From Actinomycetales bacterium (GTDB lineage: Bacteria; Actinomycetota; Actinomycetes; Actinomycetales; Dermatophilaceae): 34,877 nucleotides of DNA. Below the pieces are notes generated by a model. The model was not told the DNA's origin and made no database searches. It worked only from the letters and a program-made list of their open reading frames with translations. The position numbers and the translations under genes are program-made. How positions within the stretch are numbered: the stretch's first letter is position 1; each line of letters opens with the position of its first letter. The stretch is from NCBI GenBank assembly GCA_012515595.1, contig JAAYYA010000017.1:1-34877 (forward strand), written 5' to 3'. Positions 1 through 8,501 of this stretch are shown piece after piece.

Positions 1-1007
1 GCGTCGAGGCCGGCGCCGGGTCGCAGCCACCGCCGGATCACCGAGTCCGGCCCGTCGATGAACGCGGCCCGCAGACCGGCGTCGGTGTGGTCCAGCTTGG
101 GCAGGGACGGCACGCCGAGCCAGGTCACCCAGTCTCCCGGGGACCCGTCGGGACCGGTCTGGCGGACGTACCACCCGGCATACGGCCCGGTGGGGTCGGC
201 GTCGGCGGCCGCGAACCACTCGTGCGCGTCGCCGGTGTGGTTGGTCGTGATGTCGCCCATCACCCGCAGGCCGCGCGCGTGGGCCGCGACCTGCAGGCGG
301 GCCATGGCCTCCGGGTCCCCCAGGATCGGGTCGACCGTCTCGAAGGTCGAGGCGTCGTAGCGGTGGTTGGACCGGGCGGGGAAGAACGGGGTGAGGTAGA
401 CGACGCTCACGCCGAGCTCCACGAGGTGGTCGAGGTGGTCGATGATGCCCTCGACCGTGCCGCCGAAGACCTGCTGGCTGCCCTGGCGGGTCTCGTCGAC
501 CGGGTCGTCCCAGCGCGCCGGCGCAGCCCACGACGGCAGGTCCTGGCGGGGGCCGCCGGGGTCCCCGGGCGGCTCGACCGCGGCGTCCCGGGCAAAACGG
601 TCCGGGAAGATCTGGTAGACGACGGCACCGGTGGCCCAGGCTGGCGGCGCCGGGTGGGTGACGATCCGGAAGTCGGCGGCGTCGGGCACGTCCCGCGGGT
701 GCACCCCGGTGCCGTTGAGCCACCGGTAGTCGCCGGCGCCCTCCGCGCCGCCCTCGAGCAGGAAGCGGTAGTTCGTCACCGGGTTGTGCAGGACGAGCTC
801 GGCCTGCCACCAGGACTCCACCGCGTCGGTGTGCACCCGGCGCGCGGTGGTGAACTCCTGCTCGCCGTCCGGGGTCGTGCGCACGTGCACGGCGCTCACC
901 CCGGCACTCAGCGGTGCGCGGACCCGGACGGAGACGGTCTCCCCCGGGGCCGGTGCGACCGCCGAGACGTACAGCGGGGACCCGTCGTGGTGCGGCTCGG
1001 TCAGCAT
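1..1007 (-). CDS. Glycoside hydrolase family 13 (neopullulanase/cyclomaltodextrinase-like alpha-glycosidase), 3' end beyond window
   Basis: Minus-frame reading from ATG at 1007: MLTEPHHDGSPLYVSAVAPAPGETVSVRVR...WATGAVVYQIFPDRFA...VSVVYLTPFFPARSNHRYDASTFETVDPILGD...GLRVMGDITTNHTGDAHEWF. The YQIFPDRF, YLTPFFPA..NHRYD and NHTGD motifs are typical of GH13. No stop within the window. Next to mal transporter genes. Confidence 0.92.
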   Translation of the reverse strand, partial: MLTEPHHDGSPLYVSAVAPAPGETVSVRVRAPLSAGVSAVHVRTTPDGEQEFTTARRVHTDAVESWWQAELVLHNPVTNYRFLLEGGAEGAGDYRWLNGTGVHPRDVPDAADFRIVTHPAPPAWATGAVVYQIFPDRFARDAAVEPPGDPGGPRQDLPSWAAPARWDDPVDETRQGSQQVFGGTVEGIIDHLDHLVELGVSVVYLTPFFPARSNHRYDASTFETVDPILGDPEAMARLQVAAHARGLRVMGDITTNHTGDAHEWFAAADADPTGPYAGWYVRQTGPDGSPGDWVTWLGVPSLPKLDHTDAGLRAAFIDGPDSVIRRWLRPGAGLD

Positions 1008-1011
1008 GCGA

Positions 1012-1950
1012 TCACTTGACGGAGCCCTGGGTCAGGCCACCGATCAGCTGCTTCTGCAGGGACAGGTAGACCAGCACCACCGGGATGGAGGCGATGACGG
1101 CACCCGCCACGAACTGGCCGAAGTAGCGGTTGACGTCGGCGTTGCGGGTCTGCCACAGGCCGACGGCGAGCGTCTGCTGGTTGACGTCGGTGAGGAAGAT
1201 CGAGGCCAGGAGGAACTCGCCCCACAGCCCGACGAAGGCCAGCATGGCGACGGTCGCCAGGATCGGGGTGACCAGCCGCAGGGTGATGGTGAAGAAGATC
1301 CGCGCGTGGGACGCCCCGTCGATGTAGGCGGCCTCGTCGAGCTCCTTGGGCACGGTGTCGAAGTAGCCCTTGAGCAGCCAGATGTTCGAGCCCATCGCGC
1401 CGCCGAGGTAGACCAGGATCAGGCCGGCCAGGGTGTTCAGCCCCACGGCCGGGAGGATGTTGCCGACGTTGGCGAAGGTGATGTAGAGGGCACCGAAGGC
1501 CAGGACTGCGGGGAACATCTGCAGCAGCAGGATGGCCAGCAGCCCGCCCCGCCGGCCGGTCCAGCGCAGCCGGGAGAAGGCGTAGGCCGCGCAGGCACCC
1601 AGGAAGAGCGTGGCGATCGTCGAGACCACCGAGATGATCATCGAGTTCTTGAACCACGTCCAGTAGGGCCGGGCCGGGTCGGCGAACAGGTCCTTGAAGT
1701 TGTCGGTGCCGAACTTGGTCGGCATCAGCCCCGAGGTCGACAGGGTGCCGGCGTTGTTGAACGCCGAGGACACGATGAACAGGATGGGGAAGAGGGCGAA
1801 CACCAGGGCCAGCAGCGCCAGGGCGTGCCGCCACCAGACGCCACCGCCCTTCTTCCGCCGACCGGCCGGCGCGGGCGCGGTCTCGCGCTGAGCGGCGTTG
1901 CTCACGTCGATGGCGGCCATCTCTCCACCGGTGGGAGTGCCTGTGGTCAT
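1012..1950 (-). CDS. malG: Maltose/maltodextrin ABC transporter permease MalG
   Basis: 312 aa; several TM segments and the EAA-loop-like stretch LDEAAYIDGASHARIFFTITLRLVTPILATV; follows malF. Confidence 0.92.
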   Translation of the reverse strand: MTTGTPTGGEMAAIDVSNAAQRETAPAPAGRRKKGGGVWWRHALALLALVFALFPILFIVSSAFNNAGTLSTSGLMPTKFGTDNFKDLFADPARPYWTWFKNSMIISVVSTIATLFLGACAAYAFSRLRWTGRRGGLLAILLLQMFPAVLAFGALYITFANVGNILPAVGLNTLAGLILVYLGGAMGSNIWLLKGYFDTVPKELDEAAYIDGASHARIFFTITLRLVTPILATVAMLAFVGLWGEFLLASIFLTDVNQQTLAVGLWQTRNADVNRYFGQFVAGAVIASIPVVLVYLSLQKQLIGGLTQGSVK

Positions 1951-1951
1951 C

Positions 1952-3565
1952 TCAGTTCACATCCTCGAGTGCCTTGGTGGACCGGAAGCCCTGGTAGCTG
2001 ATGAGGGCCACGATGAAGAAGATGAAGACCGCGATCGCCGAGGCCAGCCCGAAGTTCGGCTGGGTCCCGCCCAGCGCCAGCCGGTAGGCCCACGAGATCA
2101 GCAGGTCGGTCGAGCCGATCTGGCTCTGGCCGCCGATGAACGGCCCGCCCTCGTTGAACAGGAAGACCAGCCCGAAGTTGTTGAAGTTGAACGCGAACGA
2201 GGCGATCAGCAGCGGCCCCACCGCCACCAGCAGCAGCGGCATGATGACCGAGCGGACGGTCCGGAACGGGCCGGCCCCGTCGATCGCGGCGGCCTCCCGC
2301 ACCTCCCCCGGGATCGACTGCAGCGCTCCCGTGCACACGATGAACATGTAGGGGAAGCCCAGCCAGAGGTTGGTGATCAGCAGCGCGAGCCGCGCCATCC
2401 ACGGGTCACCCAGCCAGTTGATGTCCAGCCCCGTCACGCTGTTGATCAGCCCGAAGTCCTGGTTGAACATCGAGGACCAGACCAGCGCCGTGACGTAGAT
2501 CGGGAGCGCGTAGGGAAGGATCAGCAGCGATCGGTAGACCCCGCGGCCCTTGAGCCTGGAGTCGTTGAAGAGCAGAGCAAGCAGCATGCCCAGCAGGAAG
2601 GTGGAGATCACGGTGATGGCCGCGAACGCGAAGTTCCAGACCAGCACCTTGATGAAGCCGGCGCGCAGCGTGGGGTTGGTCAGCGCCTCGGTGTAGTTGT
2701 CGAAGCCCACGTTCTCCAGCCACCCCTGGGGCAGCGGTGGCCCGACCCCGTCCTGGGGGACGAAGTTGGCCCCCTCGGCGACGTAGACCCTGCCGGTGAG
2801 CGTGTCGGTGATGGTGCCGCTGGCCTCGTCCCAGACCTTGGTGGGCTCACCGATGAACGCCTCGGACAGCCCGATCTGCTTGATGCCGCCGGTCTCGGTC
2901 GGGACCGCGAACTCGGCCAGGTCCGCGGAACGGGCGTTGACCTCGCTCGCGGACAGGACGGTGAACCCGTCGGCGCTGGTGATCCGGCCGGTCATCCCGG
3001 CCTCGACCGTCTCGGCGTCGAGCGGCTGCAGTCCCTGCAGGCTGCCGGCGAAGAAGTTGCCGTCGGGGTCGGTCAGCAGGTAGATGAGGTCGCCGGTCGC
3101 GACGTCCTGCCCCTCGGGGACCGCGATGTTGAGGGAGAAGCGGGCGGAGCCCTCGACCGGGCGCACCGAGCTGGCCTCGATGGCGCTGATCGCCTCCTCC
3201 TTGGAGATCAGGTGCCCGTCGCCGTAGTTGGTGAACGACAGGCTGACCGTGTAGACCAGCGGCCAGATCTGCAGGGCCAGAGCGAAGAGCAGGCCGGGCA
3301 GCAGGTACTTCAGCGGGACCGCCCGGCGGGTGGAGTAGACGGCCAGGATGCACATGGCGACGAAGGCCGCCAGGATCACCATGAGCCAGTGACCGGCCTC
3401 GATCAGCTCCTGCACGACATACAGCAGGACGGCCAGCGCCAGGGCGATCAGCACCCACTTGACGACGGTGACCCAGATCGGCGGCCTGGTGCCGTACTCC
3501 AGGTGCTCGGGCTCGGCCAGGTGGCCGACCTCGGCGTCGCCTTTGTGGGTGGCCTGCTGGGACAT
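1952..3565 (-). CDS. malF: Maltose ABC transporter permease MalF with large extracytoplasmic insertion
   Basis: 537 aa; EAA motif REAAAIDGAGPFRTVRSVIMPLL; large soluble region between early TM helices and the permease core. Confidence 0.92.
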   Translation of the reverse strand: MSQQATHKGDAEVGHLAEPEHLEYGTRPPIWVTVVKWVLIALALAVLLYVVQELIEAGHWLMVILAAFVAMCILAVYSTRRAVPLKYLLPGLLFALALQIWPLVYTVSLSFTNYGDGHLISKEEAISAIEASSVRPVEGSARFSLNIAVPEGQDVATGDLIYLLTDPDGNFFAGSLQGLQPLDAETVEAGMTGRITSADGFTVLSASEVNARSADLAEFAVPTETGGIKQIGLSEAFIGEPTKVWDEASGTITDTLTGRVYVAEGANFVPQDGVGPPLPQGWLENVGFDNYTEALTNPTLRAGFIKVLVWNFAFAAITVISTFLLGMLLALLFNDSRLKGRGVYRSLLILPYALPIYVTALVWSSMFNQDFGLINSVTGLDINWLGDPWMARLALLITNLWLGFPYMFIVCTGALQSIPGEVREAAAIDGAGPFRTVRSVIMPLLLVAVGPLLIASFAFNFNNFGLVFLFNEGGPFIGGQSQIGSTDLLISWAYRLALGGTQPNFGLASAIAVFIFFIVALISYQGFRSTKALEDVN

Positions 3566-3703
3566 CGTCGTCTCCCTGGGTGCCGGGGGTTGTCAGGGTG
3601 GTGGTGCGTGCCGGCGGTGACGCCGGCGTGCTGCTCTCAGGGGGCGGCCCCGGCTGGACATGCGCGGAGAGGTCCAGCCGGGACCGGGTCTAGCCGGTGG
3701 TCA

Positions 3704-5068
3704 TCAGCCGATGGCGGCGACGACCTCATCCTGGGCGGCCGCGAGGCGCTCGGCCGGGTCCGCACCGCCGACGATGTCGGAGGTGGCCTGGCCCAGCGGG
3801 CCCCAGACCGCGTTCATGGCCGGGATGTTCGGCATCGGCGGGGCGCCCTCGCCGGCGGCGGCCCACGCGGCGATGTCCTCGTTGTCCGCGGAGACCTGGT
3901 CCAGCGCGGCCTGGAGGGCCGGCGGGCGGTCACCGGCCTCGAACAGGGCCAGCTGCAGCTCCACGCTCGGGACGTACTGGTTCACGAACTCCTGCGCGAT
4001 AGCCGGGTTCTTGGCCTTGGAGGAGACGTAGAACATCTGGACACCGAGGAACGGGGTGGTGACGCCGCCGTCCTCGAAGTCCGGGATCGGGTCGATGGCG
4101 TACTCGATGCCGGCGCCGTCGACGTTGGCGATCGCCCACGGTCCGGAGACCATGTAGGGGGTCTTGCCCTCGCCGAACAGGGCCTCCATCTCGGTGCCGC
4201 CGATGTTGACGTTCAGGGCGCCGTTCTCGGCCAGCCAGGCGATCTTCTCGCCGCCCTGGATGCTCTCCGGGGAGCCGATGATGACGTTCTCGGCGTCCCA
4301 GCCGCCCTCGGCGTTGGTGCCGAAGATGCCGCCGCCGAAGGCGGACAGCCACGGGAACGCGTGGTAGGCGTCACCCTGCTGGCCGACCGGGGTCACCATG
4401 ACCTGGTCGGCGTCGCCGGAGTCGACCAGGCCCTGGCCGGTCGCGATGAGGTCCTCCATCGAGGAGGGGGCCTCGGGGGCCAGGGCGGTGTTGCGGATCA
4501 GGCCGAGGGACTCGGTGGCGTAGGGGACACCGTAGATCTGCCCGTCGAACTTGGTGGCCTCGAGGGCCTCCGGCACGAACTGAGCCTGCACGTCCTCCGA
4601 CATCTGGATGGGGGCCACGGTGCCGTTCTGGACGAGCTCGCCCAGCCAGTCGTGGGCGCCGACGATGATGTCCGGCCCCTGGTCGACGTTGGTGGCGTCC
4701 TTGAACTGCTGGCGCACGTCCGTGGCGACCTGCACCTGGACGGTGATGCCGAACTCGGTGCCGAACTCGTCGGCGAACTCGGTCAGGATCGGGGCGCGGA
4801 CGTCGTCGGACCAGATCACCAGCTCGGCGTTCTGGTCACGCACGGGGGGCTCGGTCGAGGCCTCCTCGTCGGTCGCGGGCTCGTCCGCGGTGTCGTCGGC
4901 CGCGTCACCGTCGTCGGTGGCCTCCTCGTCGTCGGCCGGGGCCTCGGACTCGGTCTCGCCGGCGGCGGGGGTCGTGGGGTCGTCGTCGGTCGCGGCTTCT
5001 CCACCGCAGGCGGTCAGCAGGAGGGCTGTGATGCCCGCCATCGCGATCGCGCCGGTCGTGCGCTTCAT
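3704..5068 (-). CDS. malE: Maltose/maltodextrin substrate-binding lipoprotein MalE
   Basis: 454 aa; signal peptide with lipobox (LLLTACGG), acidic linker, then SBP1-type domain (AELVIWSDDVRAPILTEFADEFGTEFGITVQVQ...). Confidence 0.93.
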   Translation of the reverse strand: MKRTTGAIAMAGITALLLTACGGEAATDDDPTTPAAGETESEAPADDEEATDDGDAADDTADEPATDEEASTEPPVRDQNAELVIWSDDVRAPILTEFADEFGTEFGITVQVQVATDVRQQFKDATNVDQGPDIIVGAHDWLGELVQNGTVAPIQMSEDVQAQFVPEALEATKFDGQIYGVPYATESLGLIRNTALAPEAPSSMEDLIATGQGLVDSGDADQVMVTPVGQQGDAYHAFPWLSAFGGGIFGTNAEGGWDAENVIIGSPESIQGGEKIAWLAENGALNVNIGGTEMEALFGEGKTPYMVSGPWAIANVDGAGIEYAIDPIPDFEDGGVTTPFLGVQMFYVSSKAKNPAIAQEFVNQYVPSVELQLALFEAGDRPPALQAALDQVSADNEDIAAWAAAGEGAPPMPNIPAMNAVWGPLGQATSDIVGGADPAERLAAAQDEVVAAIG

Positions 5069-5167
5069 GAGTTCTCCTTCTGAACGGCAGTCCGCGGCGG
5101 TCGCGGCTCCGGGTCACGAGGCGTGCCCGCAGGCACGTCCGCTAGCATGGCGCACACCTTACATTTT

Positions 5168-5183
5168 CTGCAAGATCTTGCAG
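5168..5183. promoter_or_regulatory. Perfect 16-bp palindrome CTGCAAGATCTTGCAG, putative LacI-family (MalR-like) operator between malE and malK
   Basis: Sequence CTGCAAGATCTTGCAG equals its own reverse complement; followed directly by a further ATTGCAG half-site (5184-5190). Lies in the divergent malE/ATPase intergenic region. Confidence 0.7.
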
Positions 5184-5356
5184 ATTGCAGTACGGTAACG
5201 AACAACGTCACGGGCAGCGCCGCCGGTGACCGGCCTGCTGGGCCGGGACTCCTCGGGGGCGACGCCCCTGGCGACTTCCGTCGGCGACCGCCGGCGGGAC
5301 CGTCCTTTACAACGGATCGTCCGGCACGTTCCTGCCGGTGAAGGAGTAGCCCCACC

Positions 5357-6439
5357 ATGGCAACAGTGACTTTCGACAAGGCCACCCGGATCTACCCGGG
5401 ATCTGACTCGCCGGCCGTCGACTCCCTAGACATCGAGATCTCCGACGGTGAGTTCCTCGTGCTCGTCGGCCCCTCGGGCTGCGGCAAGTCCACCAGTCTG
5501 CGGATGCTCGCCGGACTGGAAGAGGTCAACAGCGGCCGGATCCTGATCGGCGACCGTGACGTGACCGACCTGCCGCCCAAGGACCGCGACGTCGCGATGG
5601 TCTTCCAGAACTACGCGCTCTACCCGCACATGACGGTGGCCGACAACATGGGCTTCGCGCTGCGGATCGCGGGCAAGTCCAAGGCGGAGATCCGCCAGCG
5701 CGTCGAGGAGGCAGCCAAGATCCTGGACCTGGAGCCCTACCTGGACCGCAAGCCCAAGGCCCTGTCCGGCGGTCAGCGCCAGCGGGTGGCGATGGGGCGG
5801 GCGATCGTGCGCCAGCCGCAGGTCTTCCTCATGGACGAGCCGCTGTCCAACCTCGACGCCAAGCTGCGCGTCCAGACCCGCACCCAGATCGCCTCGCTGC
5901 AGCGGCGGCTCGGGGTGACGACGGTCTATGTCACGCACGACCAGGTCGAGGCCATGACGATGGGCGACCGGGTCGCGGTGCTCAAGGACGGCCTGCTGCA
6001 GCAGTGCGACCCGCCGCGGCGCATGTACGACCACCCGGACAACGTCTTCGTGGCGGGCTTCATCGGCTCGCCGGCCATGAACCTGATGGAGGGCGACGTG
6101 GCCGAGGGCGGGGTCCGCTTCGACGAGACGGTGCTCCCGGTCGAGCGGGACATCCTCTCCGCCGCCGGCCAGCGGGTCGTCGTCGGGATCCGGCCCGAAG
6201 ACCTGACGGTGAGCACCGACAGCAGCGGGCTGGCCATCGAGGTCGACGTGGTGGAGGAGCTCGGCGCCGACGCCTACGTCTACGGCCGGCGCCCCGGCTC
6301 GGGGGCGGACGCCAACGCGTTCATCGCCCGCGTCGACGGACGCACCCCGCCCGCCAAGGGCGAGATCGTGTACTTCGTGCCCAAAGCCGACCACCTGCAC
6401 GTCTTCGACGCCGAGAGCGGGCTCCGCCTCGGCAACTGA
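5357..6439 (+). CDS. ABC transporter ATP-binding protein (MsmX/UgpC/MalK family)
   Basis: 360 aa; Walker A GPSGCGKST, signature LSGGQRQRVAMGRAI, Walker B VFLMDEPLSNLDA; C-terminal TOBE-like region; SD AAGGAG at about 5341. Confidence 0.95.
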   Translation: MATVTFDKATRIYPGSDSPAVDSLDIEISDGEFLVLVGPSGCGKSTSLRMLAGLEEVNSGRILIGDRDVTDLPPKDRDVAMVFQNYALYPHMTVADNMGFALRIAGKSKAEIRQRVEEAAKILDLEPYLDRKPKALSGGQRQRVAMGRAIVRQPQVFLMDEPLSNLDAKLRVQTRTQIASLQRRLGVTTVYVTHDQVEAMTMGDRVAVLKDGLLQQCDPPRRMYDHPDNVFVAGFIGSPAMNLMEGDVAEGGVRFDETVLPVERDILSAAGQRVVVGIRPEDLTVSTDSSGLAIEVDVVEELGADAYVYGRRPGSGADANAFIARVDGRTPPAKGEIVYFVPKADHLHVFDAESGLRLGN

Positions 6440-6562
6440 CCCGTTCACCCACCACCACCCGCCGACGGGCTCCACGGAGCGCTGGTCTCGTCCCGCGGAT
6501 GCAGCGGGGTGCGGTCGGGCGGACACTGTCCTGACCGCACCCCGAGCACCGGGAGGCTCCTG

Positions 6563-7804
6563 ATGGCCCTGCAGATCACCGCCGCGCGACCGGACCCGGC
6601 GATCCTCGACCTCCCCTGGGAGACGTCGCTGGAGGACTGGCCCGAGGAGCACCTGGCCGCCCTCCCGCGAGGCATCTCCCGTCACGTGGTGCGCTTCGTG
6701 CGGCTCTCGGGCGGGGTGATCGCCGTCAAGGAGATCAAGGCCGAGCTCGCGCAGCGGGAGTACCAGACCCTGCAGCTCCTCCGGCGGATCGGGCAGCCGG
6801 CGGTCGAGCCACTGGCGGTCATCGCCGGCCGCACGGACGCCTCCGGTGAGTCCCTCGACGCGTGCCTGGTCACCCGTCACCTGCGCTTCTCCCTGCCCTA
6901 CCGGGCGATCTTCAGCCAGCGGCTACGCCCGGACACCGCCCGCCGGGTCCTGGACGCGCTCGCCGTCCTGCTCGTGCGGCTCCACCTGGGTGGGGTCTAC
7001 TGGGGCGACGTCTCGCTGTCCAACACCCTGTTCCGACGGGATGCCGGGGAGTTCGCCGCCTACCTGGTCGACGCGGAGACCGCCGAGGTCCACAACCAGC
7101 TCAGCAACGGGCAGCGGGAGCACGATCTCTTCATCGCCCACGGCAACATCGCCGGCGAGCTGATGGACCTGGCCGCCGGTGGCCTGCTCGCCGAGGACGC
7201 CGACGCCCTGGAGATCGCCGACCGCCTGATGCACCGCTACGACCTGCTGTGGCGCGAGCTCACCGCCACCGAACGCTTCGAGCGGGGCGACCGGTGGCGG
7301 GTGGACGAGCGGATCCGCCGCCTCAACAACCTCGGCTTCGACGTCGGCGAGCTCGAGATGAGCACGGACGTGGACGGCACGCACATCCAGATCGAACCCA
7401 AGATCGTGGACGCCGGTCATCACAGCCGACGACTGCTGCGTTTGACCGGCCTGGACGTCGAGGAGAACCAGGCGCGCCGCCTGCTCAACGACCTCGACGC
7501 CTTCCGCGCCTCCCAGGACCGGCAGAACGACGACGAGGAGCTGGTCGCCCACGACTGGCTCTCCAGCATCTACGAGCCGGTCACCCGCACCGTCCCCCCG
7601 GAGCTGCGCAGCAAGCTGGAGCCGGCCGAGCTCTTCCACGAGCTCCTCGAACACCGCTGGTACCTCTCCGAGCGCGCCGACGAGGACATCCCGCTGGAGG
7701 TCGCCGTCCGCGACTACGTCGACACCGTGCTGCCCAGCAAGCCCGACGAGGTCGCGGTCCTGGGCCTGGACACCCAGGAGATCCCGATCCGCACCAAGGG
7801 CTAG
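6563..7804 (+). CDS. DUF4032 domain-containing protein with kinase-like N-terminal domain
   Basis: Start ATG 6563 with GGAGG upstream; MALQITAARPDPAILDLPWETSLEDWPEEHLAALPRGISRHVVRFVRLSGGVIAVKEIKAELAQREYQTL...YWGDVSLSNTLFRRDAGEFAAYLVDAETAEVHNQLSNGQREHDLFIAHGNIAGELMDL. Confidence 0.85.
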   Translation: MALQITAARPDPAILDLPWETSLEDWPEEHLAALPRGISRHVVRFVRLSGGVIAVKEIKAELAQREYQTLQLLRRIGQPAVEPLAVIAGRTDASGESLDACLVTRHLRFSLPYRAIFSQRLRPDTARRVLDALAVLLVRLHLGGVYWGDVSLSNTLFRRDAGEFAAYLVDAETAEVHNQLSNGQREHDLFIAHGNIAGELMDLAAGGLLAEDADALEIADRLMHRYDLLWRELTATERFERGDRWRVDERIRRLNNLGFDVGELEMSTDVDGTHIQIEPKIVDAGHHSRRLLRLTGLDVEENQARRLLNDLDAFRASQDRQNDDEELVAHDWLSSIYEPVTRTVPPELRSKLEPAELFHELLEHRWYLSERADEDIPLEVAVRDYVDTVLPSKPDEVAVLGLDTQEIPIRTKG

Positions 7805-7805
7805 A

Positions 7806-7900
7806 CCCAGACCCGACCGAGCGCATCGTATTGCGCCCCCAGACCCGACCGAGCGCATCGTGTTGCGCCCCCCAGACCCGACCGAGCGCGTGGCGTTGCG
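7806..7900. repeat. Array A: three tandem units, period 32/33 bp (AGACCCGACCGAGCGCATCGTATTGCGCCCCC)
   Basis: AGACCCGACCGAGCGC recurs at 7809, 7841 and 7874; each unit contains a GCGCR-N6-TGCGC dyad. Confidence 0.93.
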
Positions 7901-7940
7901 CTCCCTCGCGCCCGCACCCTCGCCACCCTCCGCGAGGGGT

Positions 7941-8002
7941 GGCACGTGTCCAGGAACTACTCCTGGGATCGGCGAATCATGGGTAGTTCGGGGGCACGTG
8001 CC
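7941..8002. repeat. Imperfect inverted repeat, 20-bp arms (17/20), 22-bp spacer
   Basis: Arm 1 GGCACGTGTCCAGGAACTAC (7941-7960); arm 2 GTAGTTCGGGGGCACGTGCC (7983-8002), whose reverse complement is GGCACGTGCCCCCGAACTAC. Confidence 0.9.
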
Positions 8003-8021
8003 GGTCCACACCTCTCACGAC

Positions 8022-8087
8022 CCGCCCACTGCACCGACTCTTGACGCCCCCCGGCGTGACGGCGTCAAGAGTCGGTGCACTGGGCGG
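8022..8087. repeat. Long near-perfect inverted repeat (27-bp arms, 26/27, 12-nt loop)
   Basis: CCGCCCACTGCACCGACTCTTGACGCC (8022-8048) / GGCGTCAAGAGTCGGTGCACTGGGCGG (8061-8087). Confidence 0.95.
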
Positions 8088-8255
8088 ACGAACAGCCGGG
8101 CCCAGGTGGACGGGCGCGCAGGAGGACGAGGCCGGTGACGGCGGCGCTGCCGGCGACGACCGCGGGAGAGCCTGTTCGCGGGTGAACGCTCGGACTGCGG
8201 ACAGCGGGGCCTCCGTTCTGTCACCATGGGAGCCACCCCAGTCGAGGAGGTCGCC

Positions 8256-8483
8256 ATGACGAAGCCATGGGTCGCCGTCGGAGCCGTCGTGGCCGTCGCG
8301 CTCGTGCTCTGGGCCGTGGCCAGCCGAGACAATCTGCCGCTGGTCATCCTCGCCGCCGGTGCGCTCGTCACCGCGCTCGTGCGGTTCGGGCCGAGCAACT
8401 CCCGGCCCGACCCCCGCGATGCTCAGGATGCGGCAGAAGACATAGCTCGCCAGCGTCGGCGCCACTCGGACGGGGTGTTCTGA
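8256..8483 (+). CDS. Small hypothetical membrane protein (75 aa)
   Basis: ATG 8256 preceded by GAGGAGG; MTKPWVAVGAVVAVALVLWAVASRDNLPLVILAAGALVTALVRFG... with two likely TM helices. Confidence 0.6.
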   Translation: MTKPWVAVGAVVAVALVLWAVASRDNLPLVILAAGALVTALVRFGPSNSRPDPRDAQDAAEDIARQRRRHSDGVF

Positions 8484-8501
8484 GCCTTCGCGTACAGGCG
8501 C

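Noticed and set aside
1898-5083. 1061-aa plus-strand ORF
   Set aside because: Antisense to malF and malE, which have clear family motifs; composition (V/G/D/R/Q-rich, low complexity) is the usual GC-rich shadow ORF.
7806-7900. CRISPR array
   Set aside because: The 32-bp units are contiguous without unique spacers, only three copies, and no cas genes nearby; same for 29713-29806 and 34823-34877.
7977-8465. 162-aa and overlapping ORFs in the repeat region on both strands
   Set aside because: Reading frames pass straight through the inverted repeat, giving the same APTLDA-type peptide on both strands; not convincing as genes.
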